The notes beneath the pieces are model-generated. The model saw only the letters and a program-made list of their open reading frames with translations. It was not told where the DNA came from and did no database searches. A program made the translations under genes and the position numbers. From positions 3,879,001 to 3,943,000 of the forward strand of contig NC_053420.1 of the NCBI RefSeq assembly GCF_016859285.1: DNA of 64,000 nt. Direction: 5' to 3'. Below, one piece after another: positions 45,831 to 59,275 of this stretch; position 1 is the first letter of the stretch; each line of letters begins with the position of its first letter. Source of the stretch: Xiphias gladius. Taxonomy: Eukaryota > Chordata > Actinopteri > Istiophoriformes > Xiphiidae.

Positions 45831-48559
45831 CCCACAGTAGATATCGGCTGTTTCGCCACTTTATGTATATTACCGGCCAAATTCATTGTGGGAATTAGGA
45901 AGAATGTCCAGATGATGCCTCATCCCCTGCCAAAGTATCTGATGGAGGGAGCAAATTTATCAAACGTTAATCCGGGGACATATAATGATAAATCCAACAA
46001 TCGGTAAACTATGGCTTCTGAATTATCCTATCGAATCCGAAGATATTACTCTGAACAAAAAAGAAGATAATTCTGCTTTCTCTCCATAAAACATGCATTT
46101 GATGCCGCTCAGTGCATTGTAAATACAGCACTGTGAATTTAAAAGTTTCACCAACAAAGTTTGCACGTAGCTTCAGCCACGCAACTGGACGCTCACACAC
46201 GACATACTCTACTCCAGTGGACTATTAGCAGCAGGGCGGTGGACTTAAGATGTCATACCCTGTTCCCTTTTTTTCACCTCCATGCCCGCTGCTACGCTGC
46301 TAAGATGGAAACTCTTTTGCGGTCTTGCTGCTGCTGCCATTGTTAACAGCTGCTACCTTTTGGTATAGCCCATCATCAGCCCCAACTCCGGGTCTAACCT
46401 GGGCAGAGTTTCTGTCAATCCCCAACCTCTGATGTGCTGACCATGGTCCATGTTTAAGAGGGTGGACAAAGTCACAGCTCAGAACCCCAACGCCAACTCT
46501 ATACGTATACTGCCTTCGCGTACCTGCCTTACTCCATTCCACTTGAGCTGACTGACTGAAAACGAGGATTATTTCTTACTTACTTTCTTTCTTTCTTCCT
46601 GTCATTGGCATCCGAAATGGATGACATTTGTCTGTTTGTATCGCTTAGCCCGATAATCCCACAGGATTGCCATTTCCCTTCACTTGATTCGTTTAGTCTG
46701 ACATCGTGTCCCATTTCCTGTTTGAAATGATTGGTTTTGGCCCGACCAATCGGTGGTGAGTGACAGTTTTCAGTCTTCGAGGGGAGCTGCGGCGGAGGCA
46801 GTTATCTTAACTTTAGCTCGAAGGCTCATTATTGAGCATCCGACCATTTTGACCTCATGTCCTGGCCCTCATCAGCAAACGGAATCAACATTTTCATGAC
46901 AGCTGAAGGAATTAAGAGCTGTTGCAATATATCTATTTGTCGAATTACAGCAAACTGCACATTGTTGATATCATCTACTTTTTTTTGACCATTTTCAGTT
47001 TTGTGACCATTTTCTAGCTGTGCAGAAAGACGATGTTCCTTTTAATAATCCCTGCAACAGTTCTCAGATTGGCTGACTGTTTGGTCAGCTAGGGGGGAAA
47101 CAGCCGTCAATGAGCTGACACTATGCACACTATGCCACAGACATGTGGCCATTGATTCAGAGGTCTGGAACCAGGCTTTTGGTCAGTCTATTTGTGTCAT
47201 CCATTCCTACCTTTTACACAGGCATTAATTAAAAACAAGTAAGACATTGCAATGGTTTCATCTAACCCAGAGACAAGCACCATCTAATATAATCACGTCT
47301 CTTTCCTCTAGCATCATTAGGGACAGTTTTATAAAGATGAGTCAATCGCTTGCTTTTAAACATGTCTGCTTCGTAATGTAGTGAATAACAAACTGTACAG
47401 ACTGACCGCTGCTTACCTGCATCTTTTAAAGTGGTGGCAAGCATCAGAATTGTTATATGTACAGGACAGACCACAGCAGATTGTTTTTCCACCTTGTGGC
47501 CCCACACATACAGTACGTGTACATGCTCGGTTGATGTAACAGTGGAACTGGCCCACTGGCTTTCTCTCTGCCTCGTTGTTGATTAAAGTCTGTTGTGCTT
47601 GTCCTGGGCTGATTGCTTTCTGAGGCACTCCTCTGTGTGGCTGAGCTGCACACCTCAAAGCCTTTTTGTAGAAACAGCAACTGCAATTTCGTTGATTTGT
47701 TTCATGATCCTTGGGCCCTTGAAACCTATTTGAGTCACGTCGTTAAATCTCACAAACACACTGGCGTCTGCAAGTTTTCTTTTCTTTATTACCAGAAAAA
47801 AATTTACTTTTTGCAGAGGTAAATGGTTTCCTTCGCCAAACTGAGATTAGCCATGTCCCCACGGACGAGAGATTTATGGGCCTCAGAATGAAATTTTTCT
47901 CAGCGCGGCACCGTCAGTGGCGGCGTTTTAAAGCGGCGTAAAGCATTGTTCCATGAAGACTCCTCATCGAGGGGCCTGGTTTTATCGTGTTCTCTCCATT
48001 GATTTTACAGGTATTTCCAGTCTTTCGATGGTGCAGGCTGAGGCCTGTAGAAGTCCCAGGTTTACCCTATCACCAAGGTCATCGATTTTACAATCTCACA
48101 AGTTCATTTCTTCTCCGCTGATTTTTTTGTCCTTCTCATTTTGGGCTTTTTACCTCTTTTCACATCACCATCGGCCTTAATTTTGCCCCTTTGTCTTCTA
48201 TGGGATTTGATGGATATGTAGTAAAGAGTGACAGAGAAAAGGGAGGGATGACTTTCTTCATTCTTGTCTTCTGTGTCATTGTTTTGCCAGCTTGCTTCAT
48301 CCATTCTTTCTGCTGCATATGCACAACAAACACCCAATGCTCTTTGTCCTCATCTCCCTCCCTTTCACACAAACACGCACATTCAATCTACTGCTCTCCA
48401 ACAACCCATATATCTGTCTGCTTTTCAGTCTATCTGCATCTCTGATGTCATTATCTGCTAGAAGAGGCAATTATTTATCTTGAGCAGTGTGCTTCATCTG
48501 CACTTCCGTTCGTTCGTCCTCACTGCGTACTAAATTTAAATTGCTGCATGCCCTCCCAC

Positions 48560-49445
48560 ACCGCCAACCGCTACCCTGCTATAGCCTATTGTACCCACTC
48601 TATCTTATAGCAGTATCCTGCTACATCCACACTGCTTTTCTGCAGTGCCCTCTAAAACACCTCCCTGCCTTGTTGGACTTGGCTCTGATCCTCCGCTGTT
48701 GTTTCACATGCTGCTTCTAATTATCAGATAAACCTTTTATTTAGTTGTACGTTTCAAATTGTTCAAATCTGCTATACGCTCTCCTCTGCTCTGCTGAACC
48801 CTGATATACCCACCCACTGTTCCCCCATATCCTTGTAACAGCAAATGCCATGCTTACTGAATTGAAGGGTGTTTAATGCATGTTGTTTGACGAGTTACTC
48901 GCTCTTAATTGATGGTTGTTGTCGGCTGCTGATTTAATGATGCTGATGGTAAGGAATGGTTAATGGAAGTAGTTGATTCTAATGGTTTTATGAATGAGAA
49001 ATCATCTATCAAAGTATACAAACGTTAGAATGTCCCGTTAAAACAATTTCAAAAGTGACCAAGTCACTTGTAACTCAGGTCAATGTTTGATACTTCCAAG
49101 TGGGTCAAGTGGTCTGTCACTGACCCAGGGATTTCTCTAACACTCTCATTGACCCGGCCTCTAGTTTTCGACTACATAAAGACTGTTCTCATGCTCTGCC
49201 CTGGTAATTCCCTCCATAGCCTCAGGTATTGCACAGCTGTATCCTGCTATACCTCTTTTAACTGTCCTGCCATACCCCTCGACACAGTGCTTGCCTCTGA
49301 TGTCCCGCTATCGTCCTGTAACCCCCTCTGCTATTCTCCTATACTTTGCATCACCTAATTACTGCTTGGCTACACCTGATATACCCCTCCGTACTGTTCT
49401 GCCATACCATTTAACCCTTGCATACCCTCCTGCCTCGCAACCCAG
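48560..49445 (+). repeat. Degenerate tandem repeat with CTGCTATACC core
   Basis: The motif recurs as CCTGCTATAGCC, CCTGCTACATCC, CTGCTATACGC, CTGATATACCC, CCTGCTATACCTC, CCTGCCATACCCC, CTGATATACCCC and CTGCCATACC. The variable spacing is about 25-60 bp, with a gap near 48860-49180. TTTGCTATACCCTC and CCTGCTGC appear again at 50400-50450. This suggests a decayed minisatellite. Confidence 0.5.
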
Positions 49446-50503
49446 TCCCTGGACAAATAGCTTATATCAGATGATTTCGCAAAAACCCTGGAATCACTTG
49501 AGTTGATATACGATGTTTTAGAACATTTGAGGTCAGCGTGTTTAAAAATGACCTATTACAATACAAGCACATGGTGTCACGACACCGGTAGTGCTGGTAA
49601 AATTATTTGTTTTTAGATTTCATGGTTACCATTCACTGTCCAGCACAGTCTCAACAAAAGAGAGCCTCTCCATCAGCAACACATCACTGTCGTGCATTCC
49701 TATCTCTGTTCACTCTCTGGCGTCTGCTCTCTGACCGACTAACATTAGGTAGGACCCAACTTCTTGACATCTGGCAACCAGTCGATGGCAAATGACGACC
49801 TGTAAGAGAGACACTTGGCAGCCACAGTACAGTAAGGTATGTACGTTGAGCAGCCAAAACACTGGTTAGAGTTACAGAGACAATTCAGGTCTGAGATGGG
49901 AGGCAGACCTCGATGTCTGGTATCAAAGTTGGATGCACCAAATGCTACCGGAACCTCTGCATCTGCATGTTGGGCCTCACTACATTATTAAATAATGAAA
50001 AAGTCAACGCTGAAATTTCACAAAAGAGGACATGTTTGCTTTTTAAGTATTTAACCAAAGCAGTGATCTTTCCCTAACAGTAACCAAAGTGTTGCAGTAG
50101 CCAAAACCTAACCACGTGCCGAGCTCAGGATCTGAACCCCGGACTTAAGAGTCTAAATCCACTGTCAACAACGGCAAAACTCAAAGTATGAACATCAGGC
50201 AACCAGTCAATGACACTGGTTACTTCTGCTCCAGGTAAAGCTTCTTAAACAAACAACTATCTGTTCAGACTTAGTAATGACTGTCAGCCTTCACAGACTG
50301 ATCTGAAAAGTGATCCATGACACAGTTTATAACACAGTTTGTAAAAGAAATGTTTGCTGAATGAGAATGTGTGAAGACCTATTTATTGGAACATATCCCT
50401 GCCACTCCTTTGCTATACCCTCTCCATTGCACCTCAAAATCCTGCTGCAGATTCCACTACATAAGCCAGCGCTCAACAATATCACAGAGGATAAGAGAGT
50501 TTT

Positions 50504-50527
50504 GTGTGTGTGTGTGTGTGTGTGTGG
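50504..50527 (+). repeat. (GT)n microsatellite
   Basis: Twelve GT units followed by a G run. Confidence 0.93.
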
Positions 50528-51894
50528 GGGGCGCTGGTAGTGAGGTAAAGGTAGGGGTGAGTCGAGTGCCAGAGAGGGCCAGGGACAGATGGGAAAAAGG
50601 AATGAGTTCAAGATGAGAGAGAGAGAAAGAAATTCGTAAAAGAGCGAGTGTGAGAAGGGAAAGGGAAAAAAAAGATAATTGAATCTTAAAATGCCCTTTT
50701 ATCGATCCCTGGCAGAGTGATATAGCTGCATTTCGGTGCGTCAAGAAGCAGAATTGCATCAGCTTTCTTCTCCCTTGATAAAGACAAGTAAACAACAGCA
50801 TCAGGAACTATGAAATATAAGAAAACACAGCAGGAAACAGAGGGGCAGAGAAAGATATCAAAAGCCGGAAGATGGAGGGAACTGGTGCTCAGTCTCCCTC
50901 AGCAGCTACAGTCGAGGTGCCTACGAGCAGGGAATTTAACCCCGAACCTCCACCGGAGCTGGTAATGGCCCCCAGTGAAGGAGCAGAAGAGTGTAACAGC
51001 AGCTTGCTTTAGTGAAGACTTGATTTGACCGGTGAGACGTCGGTATGCTCCGAACCACAGTCCCCGCGCGATAGACCCCGATGAGACCCCTTTCCCCCCA
51101 CGGCTCTCTGACGCCGGAACTGAGCAGGCCATTTCGGACGATTTCTGTAACTTTCCGAAACCAACAGTTCAACAGTCAAGCCCACTTCACCAAGTCTGGC
51201 GCTTTTCATGTGTGCAACCAAACGCAACACCACCCAGGCCTTTGAAGAAAAACGGTCTGAAATTGTGTGCCATTGTGCCCATATTTCAACGGTTATCGAA
51301 TCTTTCCCCTCTCTTTTAAGGCAGGCTTTTCACCTCGATTTTGAGTTTGGCCATTTGGAAGAACTATTCATTCTTTTTTCCTTCTAACATTCTCGTCTGA
51401 CACATCTTATGAATTAGCTCTTTTCGAGCATACCCTAAGCTCAAATTTGCCAGGACTTCCAATTCGTTGTGTTATTTTCCTCCCAGACCCGTCTCCTTCT
51501 CTCCTCCACTCCATTCATTCATGAATAGCAGTCATAACGCCTCGGGAAAACTCTTCCTTTAATTTGTGTCACCGATGTCTGTTCATTTCCACTCTCATTA
51601 ACTTTTTATGACCCACTTCTAAATTTCACTTTGGGTTCAGTCTAAAGAACATACTTACAGTATGCAGCCATTCAGAACTCCACCCACAACAGACCCGGTC
51701 CTCCATGTAGAATTTTATTACATTGGTCATAGGACACGTATATGTTGGCTTGCAGTGAGTCACAAACAGTTTATTAAATGTTTACAGATGTACAAATAAA
51801 TTCATAGGCATTTTTAAACTCTTTAGAAAAGGGTTTAAACAACTAACTAACTAAATATCATTATATACAACTATCAACTCTATCAAAGCCAGAA

Positions 51895-52315
51895 AGAAAT
51901 TAAGGTAGAAATTACGTTTATATACAGTTAATCTGCCACAGCAAAACTATGTTCTGCACGAAATCTAATTGCGACCAGATTAAGTTTTCTATTATTGTAA
52001 TGAGGATAAATGGTCAATTTACATATTTGCAAATAGGTCGATACCGAATGTTTCAGTAAACAGATCACAGGCAACATGTTTGTTTTCTGCCAAAATATCC
52101 AAACTCGCAGTACAATATCCACCTGTAGTGACTACAGCATTATTAAACTTTTTAATGTTAGGTTTAGACACTCGTAGCACTTGGTCGAGGTTCGGGAAAG
52201 ATCCCGGTCTGGTTTGATACAGAAAAAGTTCACAATGTGTTTATTTATATTTAAGCAAAACCACAATCTTCCCTGAACCTTAACCAAAGTGCTTTTGTTG
52301 CCTAAAACCTTCAAA
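51895..52315 (+). repeat. MITE-like family, copy 4
   Basis: The left end is GAAATTAAGGTAGAAATTAC followed by GTTTATATACAG. It continues through CTAATTGCGACCAGATTAAG, AATATCCACCTGTAGTGACT, ACAGCATTATTAAAC, GATCCCGGTCTGGTTTGATA and CAAAGTGCTTTTGTTGCCTA. The 3' terminal part is absent. Confidence 0.8.
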
Positions 52316-53298
52316 TGGGAGTTTGGGGTAAAGTTTTACCATTTTTTTAAATAACAAATTGGGTAAAATACATGAGCTACTTTGGCCTTTTTAAACAGAT
52401 ACATACAAGGTCCACTGAAATCTGTGATTGTTATTGAAACAGTCACATTTCCAACGAGACATAACCTCAGCCTTTTGTCCTTTAGTTGTGAAGGTTCATT
52501 AGAGAAAACAGCAAGAGGACGAAGCAGTACTCAGTGAACTTTGTCGAGATCAGCAGAAGCTTTTAACAGAAGAATTACATCAGCCTGTTTCCTTCTAATA
52601 AAGACGGGAAAAACAACAGTAACTCTGCGAGGAATATGATCCAACGGAAAACAAAAAGACGGAGAGGAGAAGATATTTACGCCGACAGTGAACTTTCCAA
52701 ATATCACAAAAATAAAATCTGACTCAGGTGATTTTTGAGGATGATAAATCAGCTCCCCGGCTGTTAGAAAACATGCATCCACAAGACAAATGGGAAGCCT
52801 CTGAAGAACGCATTACTACCGGGAATGATGAATTTGCATCCAGATAATGTTGGCCAGAACTCACACTTTCATCCGGGAAGAAAACACGTTTACTAGGTGT
52901 GATTCTAACATCTCAACTAAGGGCCATGCAACCACAGGGCAGGCAGATACCTACCAGCTGACGTCACAGTTTGGCCACTGGCACTTTAGAATTCTTGCAC
53001 AACTAAATTGAACAATTCATCAAATGCATATTACGATCACATGCATTTTTTATTTCAGGCAAGCTTATTTATTTGTTATTTATTTCAACCAATAAAATAT
53101 TGATAATTTTTTCATTAAAAAACTCAGCTTCCTCGTGGAATAAATCTCGCTGTGTCTGAGTGTTGATTCTGTCCGTCTTCAGTCTGCAGAGCCCACAGTC
53201 TGCAGCCAGGATGTGTGGATTAGCTTTTTGTATCCTTAAATGTCCTTACACTGCGTTGAAACTTTGTTTATTTCATTGGCTGCAAAATAGCACTCTCA

Positions 53299-53300
<2 letters not shown>

Positions 53301-53334
<34 letters not shown>

Positions 53335-53396
53335 CTGTTTTGGATGAGAGAGTGTGAGATGAGAGTCTGAATGTGTGTCTCTGTTGCTCCGTGATT

Positions 53397-53433
<37 letters not shown>
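53301..53433 (+). repeat. Two (GT)n microsatellites 65 bp apart
   Basis: Arrays at 53301-53333 (about 16 units) and 53399-53433 (about 17 units) in the same orientation. The spacer between them shows no close repetition beyond GTGTG-type matches. Confidence 0.95.
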
Positions 53434-53434
<1 letters not shown>

Positions 53435-53694
53435 CCCCTTCTGCTCTGCAGTTTTAGCTGGCTGACCTACAGACAGACAGGGCAACTCCACAGAGAGTTA
53501 TGCCTTATGGCCTTTTCGGCAACACTGTGCGTGTGTGTACATGTGTTTGTGTGTGCATGCGTGTGCGAACCCGTGTTTATTTATGACAGAGCGGATGTGC
53601 GTCGGATGGTGAACGCGCAGTCCACGCGCGTGACTTTGTCGTGTGTGACATCTTTGTTCTTGCCGGTTTGCGCGTGTTCGTGTCTGCCTTTCTT

Positions 53695-53720
53695 TGTGTG
53701 TGTGTGTGTGTGTGTGTGTG
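53695..53720 (+). repeat. (GT)n microsatellite
   Basis: About 13 units. Confidence 0.93.
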
Positions 53721-54130
53721 CCTGCCCCTGAGCCTGTGTATCTGCGTGTGCGCTGTGTGCGACCCACTCATCGTTCACTATGTGTTTCTTTATCTGCTGG
53801 TGAACTTAACATGTATTTCGCGTCGGCTTTTTACGGCTGTGGTTTTGGCCCCGTTGTTGCTGCACGTCTCAGTAATGTACACCGGACCAAGCCCTGGCTT
53901 CACATGAAAACAAACCCTTTATCGGATACCACTCTTTGCTGCATAAAAAGGCCCATTTCATTCTAAGGCACGGTATTTTCTGCATAACATTTGGCATCGC
54001 CATCTGCTCGTCCAAATAGAATCAAACCACGTGCAGTTAGGTTCCTCATTTGTCTTCCCCTGCGCAAATGCCCATCGAGGAGATCGGTTATTAGGGCCGC
54101 GTGTACTGACTTGCGTGTACACTTTGTGTA

Positions 54131-54205
54131 GTGAGTGGCCCGGTGGCTGCGGATTCCGCCGTCTCATGCCACGGTCTCGAATTCAATCCCTGCAACAGCT
54201 CACGT
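54131..54205 (+). repeat. Possible tRNA-derived SINE head
   Basis: GTGGCCCGGTGGCTGCGG at an A-box-like position is followed by GTCTCATGCC and a B-box-like GGTCTCGAATTCAATCCC. The spacing between boxes (about 40 bp) fits a tRNA promoter, but the A box is weak and no tail family is recognised. Confidence 0.35.
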
Positions 54206-55860
54206 GTTGTGCAGAAATGTCACTGTGGATTAACCCCCCACAAACAAGAGCAAAAAATGAGTGGCTGTAAGCTCCAAATGTACTGAGCGTGATATTTTCA
54301 CTCACCAGGTGCCGTGGAATTTATGATAATGACATGAAAATGCATCCGGTCCCCTATTCCATTACGGCATTTAATCTAAAACATGGTAATTTTCTAAAAT
54401 TCTACATCAGACATTGCCCGTTTTTTCCACCAGACTGGAATCCATGCTGGCACGGATGCAGGTGCTGCCTGTGTTCCCGCAGATGCTGCCGCCGGCTGGA
54501 TCCCGTCGCCAGCACTGAGCTCTGTGTTGCTGCCTTTGCTGATGGAGCCGCACGGCCCCGCTTCCAGTTGGATCCCGTTTCAGCCGGTGTTGTTCTGCAG
54601 TTGCAACATCAGAGAGTTTTGTCAGAAAGTTTTCCCCTCTCATGAGACTGTGATCTTTACCTTCTCTTGCTTGTATTTTTGCATTGTACCACTGTGCTTT
54701 ATTCCTTTATTGTTTTTCTCTCTTGTCATTTGTCCACTGGCAACGATGAAGAAACTATTATCTCTCGTGGGGTGGCGGGTGGGGGAGAGGGGCTGGCGTA
54801 AATACAAATGTGTATCAGGATGAATATCGGGCTTATGTAAAGAATATGAACTGAAAAAATGTCAAGAAAGTAGAGAGAACTTATTAAAGTGCCCAATTTA
54901 TCAGATGTTAAAGCTTTTTCGTCATTCATTTAGAAGGTGGCGAAGACTGCAGAATGTTTATGGACTTTCTTTCGGCCACCGTGTTCCAACAAATCACGAA
55001 AAGGTGTTTTAGGGTCTGCTCACAGTTTTTCGGTGGGGAAAAGTTGTTTCTGTGTGCATACGATGGAAGCAATGCTTGGTGCGGGCTTGATCGTCCCCGG
55101 TTCCGTCTCAGTATTTACCGTGCATTAACCAGTGACTCAATCATGACGAAAAACTGTGAGAAAGTGAGAGGGAGTTTTCAGAGTAAAGCAGCGGCTTTGT
55201 CCTGTTCAAGTTTGCACTGGTCCTGGGCCTGAATTTGTCAGGCTGAGCCTGTCTAGGGTAGAAATTTCAGGTCTGTGCAGGATTATAAAGCTGGATTTAT
55301 AGTTTTGCATTAAGTGTAGCTATGGAGCCTACACATATAGTTGCTCTGTGTCTACATAATAACTTGCAGCTACTCAAAAGTGCGATTACACATCAGGGGC
55401 ACTGGAGCTATGGAGGTTACACATGGAAAACGCAACAGCCGTGATCGGTCGGCTGCTTGTCTTTTCTCCTACAAGTTTCCGATGCTGGTGCAGATTGTTG
55501 GTAGTGAAGAAAACATTAAGCAGGTAACTGAAGGAAATGAAATGAAATGAAAAAAGCCTCAGCACCGATCTGCTTTTCAGTAACACGCATCTAGCGAAGC
55601 CACGTCTACCGCAGCCGTTCTGCTCACTGTGATTCCCGCTCTCTTTCACGGTCAATGAAGGAACAGGGCAGATGCGTTTCGGTAGTCTCCTGCTGTCCCA
55701 GTGAAGAGACAGGGTGAATCTTGCCGCTGTTGCTCTCTACCACAAAGCAGTGGCGTGTGGTGACCGTTACAGATGGGCAGGCAGAGCCAAAGAAGCAACC
55801 ACAGAAAAGAAAGGAAGATAATTCGTAGAATTTAAGAATTACAGATGATAAGAAAAACTC

Positions 55861-55935
55861 TCTTGCGATGAAATCACACCAGCTGCGATGCCTGTCAACA
55901 CACTGACGTTCCCATGAGAACTCAGTAGTCATTGC
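55861..55935 (+). repeat. Second copy of the segment at 2780-2850
   Basis: TCTTGCGATGAAATCACACC, AGCTGCGATGCCTGTCAACA and ACTCAGTAGTCATTGCTGC align with 2780-2850. The upstream sequence (CAGATGGGCAGGCAGAGCCA) differs, so only a short module is shared. Confidence 0.55.
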
Positions 55936-56170
55936 TGCATCATTACACGGGTACTAAGTACTCATGGGTCGGACCAGGCCTACCTTTAAACTCAGCCCTC
56001 GTTGTGATCTCAACACCTGTAAAAGTTTTGCGACTGAATCTTCCACAGTTGTGACATTAAAACGAAAAACCGACACACAGTATAAACACCTGCCCAAACA
56101 ACTCACAACCACCAACTGCGGTAGTTTCCCGCTACAGTAGGTGTCTCCACGAACACATTTTGCCATGATG

Positions 56171-56174
<4 letters not shown>

Positions 56175-56233
<59 letters not shown>
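56175..56233 (+). repeat. (CA)n microsatellite, about 29 units
   Basis: The only long CA-oriented array on the plus strand between 37.6 and 63.5 kb. Confidence 0.96.
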
Positions 56234-56234
<1 letters not shown>

Positions 56235-57668
56235 GGTGAAAACAACACCAGCCACACTGTTGGGGCTGGTAAAAATGCATAAAAATGAATGCAACACACG
56301 CTCAGACTAAGAAAACTACTATGCAGTTTGTCAGCAGCAGGTTGATCAAAGAGCTTATTTATTCAAATGTCAGTGTATTTGTTTTAATCAAAAGTCTATA
56401 AAAGGAAGCCTCCGTTGTGGATGCTGGCTGTTGTTGGGTTGTCTTAACTGCTTATGCAGATTTTAGGCAGTTCCCTAATTAGGTTTCAGTTAATTGAACA
56501 CCCACATGCGGCTTATAAGTGAATTATAGGCTAAACTGATCGTGGGCTATGAAAAGGAGTAACACAAACACTTTAGTGCACACATACAGACACATACAAC
56601 ACCGCCCCCCCCCCAGCACGTCTCATTGCCTGCCTCTCCTCGGCTCTCATGCCTGCTGCCAAACTAATAACTTCCACGGTTCTGAATGTGAAATGAGGTT
56701 GTGTGTATGTATTTACTTCTTTCTTTTTTAGTAAAACAGTGGATGCGCAAGTGACCTACTTTTTTTTTTTTTTTTTTTTTTGACTGGCAAATCTACGACC
56801 AAACATTTGCGAAACATAATCGCTAGGAGTCTTATAACAGTGCAATTACTTACATATCGACCGACTGGAAATTAGACGTGACAATACACTGGTCCTGCGC
56901 TCAGTTAAATGCCTACATGGGGCATTTTTTAAATCACACCGTATGATTGCCAGATTAAAACCTGATGGCTTGGTTGAGATGACTCAAAGTCGGCCTTAAA
57001 CAATCTGCACTGTTGGTGCTTTTATTGAACAAGGGTGAGACATTCTGTAAACACGTTCTGAGCAGTATTAACACGCAGCGATTTTTACATCTGCCTTTAT
57101 TTCCTCTCACCATCTGCCGGTCGCTAAACTCTGCCAGTTTTAGTTCTTCCTGTTTTGTGCCATGAATTCCTACCTGCGGTGACACGTGGACTGGTTCTTC
57201 ATCATGGTATACGCAATATGCAATATCACGATATTGATACAGTATTGCCCAAATATTCTGGAAATTCAATCGATAAGACCTAGATATGGATATATGTAGA
57301 TACAGTACAGGACTGTTTTTTTTTTTTTCTGAGAAGCAATGCAGGAAGTAGCGTGACGGCGAAACCTCGTTAGGGAGGTCAGGGTGGACAGTTGGTTGAC
57401 AGTTAGTGGACAGTTTAGGACATGGGGAATCCCAGTTTGCATCTAGTGTCCTACATGGAATCGGTGTTGGTTTCCTTTAACCGTGACCACAATCCCGAAC
57501 CAAGTACGTAATGTACTTAAACCGAACGTCAACCATATCAATAGCAAACATTCACATGGTTCGTTTAGGGACTAGTGACGTACTTTATTGTTTAGTTTTG
57601 GGGACTTGTATGGTGATGGATCCTCTTTTAGCCTAGAATGTGGAAAGAAAAGCACCAGTTTTGTGTTA

Positions 57669-57771
<103 letters not shown>

Positions 57772-58750
57772 AGAGAGGACTATGAAAGCAAAACCTCTGC
57801 ACCAAAATGAACACCAAAACAGATGCAACTGGAAGAGCTGTTTACATTCACAAGACGACGGCACAACACGGCTTTTGTTGCCAAAGAGGAAGCTACAAGC
57901 TCAGTGAAACCAAACAAACAAACTTCATTTAAAAGGACCTGAACTCGTGTCAGTTTGCAAGGTATCTGCACATGAACAGCAGCTAACCTTGCATTGAACC
58001 TCCTGATCCCTTCACCGTATGCTAGTGCATCCAAGTGTGCATGCAGAGGTGCTGGCACATACGGCGCTGACGCCTGCTTAAGGCCTGATCTTACCTTACG
58101 GCTGTAGGTGTTGTTATCCTGCCCGGCTGGGTCTATGATTTACAAGGAGAGTAAAAAGAAAAAAAAAGAAAAGAAATGTTTTCTCTTCACTCCCCCTGCA
58201 GGAAGCCGTCTGCTGGGCTAGGTTTTGATCTGCAGTGGAAGCTCAAAAGTAAGAATAAAAGCAAATCCACGGAGTAGCACACTATCTCTAAATGTAGTAT
58301 TTCTTTTTTGTTGGCTTGTGTATTTGTCTGTTAGTCACGCAATTTAACAAAAAAAATGGCCGTAAGACCTAGTGATTAGTTCTTGGTGTGGATCCAGGTG
58401 TGGAAATTTTCCTTTTCTTTATTTTTTTTAATATTACAGTATAGGGTTGTTTTTTTTAGCGCCACAGTTTTCTTACAATACCTCACGTTCTCAAATAATG
58501 AGAGTCTTGCACTTGTATCCAAGTTGTCTACCATCAAACTTTTCACGTGAATCCCGTGTTGACATTTGCACACAATAGATTTATACAGAGTTAGCTTAAC
58601 TGTGTGCAAGTGTTTGTTATCCAGTGATTTGTTTTTGGTGTCGATCCAATAATTTTTTTAAAGGGTCACACGTGCCCCATGATTGCTTGTCACTGTGTGT
58701 GTTTTGATGGCTTCCCGCTTTCTAGATTCAAACTGTTACGACAAGGCTCT

Positions 58751-59275
58751 GTCTCTTAGAAATTACATTTATTTACAATGTGATTGAAACAGCGATTATG
58801 GTTTTAAAGCAGCTTGATTGCTGTTTTCTATTAACATACTAAGGATATGTTCATTTTCATAGCTGATACTGAACGTGTGAGTAAAATGTTCACAGACAAC
58901 ATATTTGTTCCGATCTTGAAATCCGATCTTGCAGTTCCATATCCACTGGTAGTGACTCCAGCTTTCTTAAACTGTTTTTAAGGTTCTGTTTAGACCCTCA
59001 CAGCAAGTGGTTCAGGTTTGGGAAAGATTCTGGTCTGGTTTAATACAGAAAAAGTTCACAAAAAGTTTTTTTTTTTTTACGTTTAAGAAAAACCACGACC
59101 TTCCCCTAGCCGGAGTGCTTTTGTTGCCTAAACCGAGCCGCCGACAAGACTGTGAATGTGACCCCCGGGTCTCTGGTGTGATAGTCGCATGCTTTGTACC
59201 CCCGCCATCCCACCCCAACGTCACCACAGCGTAATTGGGAAAACGGTTTAGTAGTATATGAACATAATTAACAGG
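58751..59275 (+). repeat. MITE-like family, copy 5 (near full length)
   Basis: The left end is GTCTCTTAGAAATTACATTT and the right end is TAGTATATGAACATAATTAA (59250-59270), roughly inverse complements. The internal order matches other copies: CACAGACAACATATTTGTT, TATCCACTGGTAGTGACTCC, GGTTCTGTTTAGACCCTCAC, GATTCTGGTCTGGTTTAATA and GTGCTTTTGTTGCCTAAACC. At about 525 bp this is the best guide to the full element. It shows no coding capacity. Confidence 0.75.

Noticed and set aside
45363-45898. Leu/Phe/Ser-rich open frames of 113-134 residues that look like membrane proteins
   Set aside because: They are produced by a polypyrimidine tract. Several frames are open at once, which is a composition effect.
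54430-54645. G+C-rich frames around GGATCCCGT repeats as a possible exon
   Set aside because: Open on both strands, with no convincing acceptor/donor pair and no known domain. The repeated TGGATCCCGT is only a short internal match.
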